Shown: positions 6,150 through 7,368 of the stretch, one piece after another | How positions within the stretch are numbered: position 1 is the first letter of the stretch | How the letters are laid out: the number at the start of each line of letters is the position of its first letter | Origin: Verrucomicrobiota bacterium | GTDB lineage: Bacteria > Verrucomicrobiota > Verrucomicrobiia > Limisphaerales > SXQI01 | Reading direction: 5' to 3' | Assembly: GCA_008933045.1 (NCBI GenBank) | Contig: WBXJ01000152.1 | Span: 1-7,368, forward strand | DNA: 7,368 nt | The notes under the pieces: model-generated | Databases searched by the model: none | Seen by the model: the letters and a program-made list of their open reading frames with translations, nothing else | Told to the model about the DNA's origin: nothing | Translations under genes and position numbers: made by a program

Positions 6150-6868
6150 GGGGCGAGTTCGCCTTTTTCCAAGTGGACGTTTCTTGATCCGAACGCGGCT
6201 GCTTTGGGATCGTGCGTGACCATGATCACGGTTTTGCCAGCGTCATTGCAAAGGGATCGCAGGATGTCGAGCACCTCATGGGCGGAGGTCGAGTCCAAAT
6301 TGCCGGTGGGTTCATCGGCAACAATCAATTGAGGATCCGTGACAAGAGCGCGGGCAATTGCAACTCGCTGCTCCTGCCCGCCCGAAAGTTGGCGAGGCAA
6401 ATGGCTGGTGCGATCGGCTAACCCCACTAATTCCAGAGCGGTCAGGACTTGTTTCTTCCGTTGCTTAGAAGTCAACCTGGTCAGAAGCAACGGTAACTCC
6501 ACATTCTCGAATGCGGTCAGCACCGGCAGTAGGTTAAAGGTTTGAAAAACGAAGCCCACATTTTGGTTCCTCCAATCCGCCAACTCGGATTCACTGAGTT
6601 GGGTGACTTCGACACCTTGGACGATACAATGTCCGCTCGTGGGTCGATCGATCCCCGCAATGATATGCAGCAAGGTAGACTTTCCAGAACCCGAAGGACC
6701 CATCAGAGTTAGAAATTCACGGCGTGCAATACTGAGGGAGATTCGATTCAGGGCTGTGACATTGATTTCTCCCTGACGATAAATCTTGGATAATTCCTTG
6801 ATTTGCACGATGGATGGCTCGCTAGAGTTCTCCGCAACCAATGGAACAGATAAATCGTTCGTTTGCAC
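6146..6868 (-). CDS. ABC transporter ATP-binding protein, MacB/LolD/DevA subfamily
   Basis: This 240-residue cytoplasmic ATPase powers the paired permeases. All catalytic motifs are intact: Walker A GPSGSGKST (57-65), the Q-loop glutamine (Q109 in FVFQTFNLLP), signature LSGGQ (161-165), Walker B LIVADE (181-186, catalytic E186), the D-loop region GNLD (189-192) and the H-loop H219 in VTHD. The NLLPVLTAFENVELPL stretch is typical of the LolD/MacB group. The longest frame starts at a GTG (6868). A second in-frame GTG at 6808, just before IVQIKELSKIYRQGE, would match the usual length of the family better, so the first 20 residues are uncertain. Neither start has a strong Shine-Dalgarno sequence. 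It is the first gene of the exporter operon, and its stop overlaps the next start by ATGA. Confidence 0.93.
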   Translation of the reverse strand: MQTNDLSVPLVAENSSEPSIVQIKELSKIYRQGEINVTALNRISLSIARREFLTLMGPSGSGKSTLLHIIAGIDRPTSGHCIVQGVEVTQLSESELADWRNQNVGFVFQTFNLLPVLTAFENVELPLLLTRLTSKQRKKQVLTALELVGLADRTSHLPRQLSGGQEQRVAIARALVTDPQLIVADEPTGNLDSTSAHEVLDILRSLCNDAGKTVIMVTHDPKAAAFGSRNVHLEKGELAP

Positions 6869-6874
6869 TAGCCT

Positions 6875-6902
6875 ACGATACGAGCAGCTTAAAGCAGGGC
6901 AA
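6875..6902 (-). promoter_or_regulatory. weak sigma70-like promoter candidate for the exporter operon
   Basis: On the minus strand, TTGCCC (6902-6897) and TATCGT (6880-6875) are 16 bases apart, a loose -35/-10 pair. Transcription would begin near 6868, almost on the upstream GTG. If real, this would favour the downstream GTG at 6808 as the ATPase start, or a leaderless message. The same segment contains the inverted pair CAGCTT/AAGCTG (6885-6890 and 6901-6906). Matches this loose are common by chance. Confidence 0.2.
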
Positions 6903-6922
6903 GCTGTTTTTGAACTGCCCGC

Positions 6923-7153
6923 CTAAGCGACTCTAAGCTCGACCACGGCGGCTGCTTGTCCAATTTGGGTGAATACTTCAGACGCTTGAAGGGCCATGGG
7001 TTCGGATGTAATGCCGTGCAGGGCAACCCAGAACGGCGCGATTGCGGCCCCGAGTTGGACGGGGGCATAGTAGACGCCATCACAGTGTCGCAGCAGGCTG
7101 GATGCCTCTCGCGAGGGGTGGTCTAAGTACAAAACGGATCTCAAATGACTCAT
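6923..7153 (-). CDS. doubtful small hypothetical protein, 76 residues
   Basis: This reading frame lies between the DAHP synthase and the exporter operon and starts with an ATG at 7153. The product (MSHLRSVLYLDHPSREASSLL at its start) has a mildly hydrophobic middle (VQLGAAIAPFWVALHGI, about 33-49) and an alanine/valine-rich end (QAAAVVELRVA). I recognise no family. The frame continues open upstream into the DAHP synthase gene, where a longer start would overlap a real gene in another frame. Evidence against it being real: no ribosome-binding site is seen, and a strong hairpin (7154-7184) ends directly at the start codon. It is listed only because nothing else occupies this gap. Confidence 0.2.
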   Translation of the reverse strand: MSHLRSVLYLDHPSREASSLLRHCDGVYYAPVQLGAAIAPFWVALHGITSEPMALQASEVFTQIGQAAAVVELRVA

Positions 7154-7184
7154 GGCGTTGGTTGCTACTAGCAATATCCACGCC
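7154..7184. other. strong imperfect hairpin after the DAHP synthase gene
   Basis: GGCG-T-TGG (7154-7161) pairs with CCACGCC (7178-7184) with one bulged base. Inside this, TTGCT (7162-7166) pairs with AGCAA (7170-7174) around the loop ACT, with TAT (7175-7177) unpaired. That is about 12 pairs, the strongest structure I see in the gap. It starts 43 bases beyond the DAHP synthase stop on the transcribed strand. There is no T run on either side, so it may be a Rho-type or processing-related 3' hairpin or a small palindromic repeat rather than an intrinsic terminator. Confidence 0.45.
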
Positions 7185-7226
7185 AGAGTCTTGTGAATCA
7201 GGTTTCCGTTAGAAAATAAATCCAAC

Positions 7227-7368
7227 CTACTCCCGGCCCGCAACGGCGATGAAGGGTTGCAACTCTTCCATGAGTTTTGCAAACCCTTCAAGGGTCAACT
7301 GTTGGGCCCCATCGCTGAGTGCCTCTGCTGGGTTCGGGTGAACCTCGATCAAAAGCGCATCGGCCCCC
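7227..7368 (-). CDS. 3-deoxy-7-phosphoheptulonate (DAHP) synthase, C-terminal part
   Basis: The last 46 codons of a gene that enters from beyond the right edge, ending in TAG (7229-7227). The visible peptide begins GADALLIEVHPNPAEALSDG and continues with AQQLTLEGFAKLMEELQPF. The GADAL-IEVHPNP-EALSDG-QQL stretch is the conserved C-terminal end of the KDOPS-like (type I-beta, AroF/AroG-like) DAHP synthases, where the H and the following acidic/Asn region belong to the metal and substrate site at the end of the barrel. The enzyme condenses phosphoenolpyruvate with erythrose 4-phosphate in the first step of the shikimate pathway. The related enzyme KDO-8-phosphate synthase is less likely because of the EALSDG-QQL ending. 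The start and any regulatory N-terminal domain are outside the window. Confidence 0.85.
   Translation of the reverse strand, partial: GADALLIEVHPNPAEALSDGAQQLTLEGFAKLMEELQPFIAVAGRE

Noticed and set aside
5707..6219. 170-codon plus-strand open frame
   Set aside because: Runs antisense across the first permease gene and into the ATPase gene; Arg/Ser-rich translation with no domain. The minus-strand genes have full family motifs.
6885..6911. Inverted pair CAGCTT/AAGCTG followed by TTTTT on the plus strand
   Set aside because: Looks like a terminator for plus-strand transcription, but no plus-strand gene exists here; the stem is only 6 pairs with a 10-base loop.
6889..7083. 64-codon minus-strand open frame
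   Set aside because: Arg/Lys/Pro/Ser-rich translation typical of an out-of-frame shadow, overlapping the other doubtful frame in the gap, with no domain.

Overview
The window reads as one strand of an ordinary chromosomal region. Every convincing gene is on the minus strand, so transcription runs from high to low coordinates. Base composition is moderate to slightly GC-rich. The mix of genes (a split MacB/DevC-type exporter, a soluble Dpm1-like glycosyltransferase, a secreted BNR/Asp-box protein and a KDOPS-fold DAHP synthase) and a dispersed-repeat-like intergenic sequence at the left edge suggest a Gram-negative-type bacterium. A member of the Planctomycetes/Verrucomicrobia group is my best guess, but it is inferred only from family resemblance and nothing in the window is diagnostic.

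Layout in the direction of transcription. (1) 7368-7227: the last 46 codons of a 3-deoxy-7-phosphoheptulonate (DAHP) synthase, cut by the window edge. (2) 7226-6869: about 358 bases with no confident gene. It holds a strong imperfect hairpin (7154-7184), a doubtful 76-residue reading frame and a weak promoter-like pair. (3) 6868-2846: a tight four-gene operon encoding an ABC ATPase, an FtsX/MacB-type permease, a second permease of the same kind and a membrane-fusion (HlyD/MacA-like) adaptor. The junctions are a 4-base ATGA overlap, a 2-base gap and another 4-base ATGA overlap. A stem-loop followed by a T-rich run (2804-2829) probably ends this transcript. (4) 2698-263: a small FHA-domain protein, then after 91 bases a Dpm1-like polyprenyl-phosphate sugar transferase whose stop overlaps (ATGA) the start of a secreted sialidase-like beta-propeller protein. 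(5) 262-1: no gene. A hairpin directly follows the last stop codon, and beyond it lies a GC-rich sequence resembling a dispersed intergenic repeat.

How the genes may work together. The four-gene operon has all the parts of an inner-membrane ABC machine coupled to a periplasmic adaptor, comparable to MacAB or DevBCA. It lacks an outer-membrane TolC-like channel here, so that would have to be encoded elsewhere. The glycosyltransferase probably makes a lipid-linked hexose for use outside the cytoplasm, and the coupled sialidase-like protein is predicted to be exported and to act on or bind glycans. The FHA protein upstream suggests a phosphothreonine-dependent input, but no kinase is present. 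The most interesting non-coding feature is a set of heptamers at an exact 11-base period (2778-2806) upstream of the FHA gene, laid out like a binding site for an OmpR/PhoB-type response regulator. I found no CRISPR array, tRNA, rRNA, insertion sequence or phage gene, and no clearly new multi-gene system.
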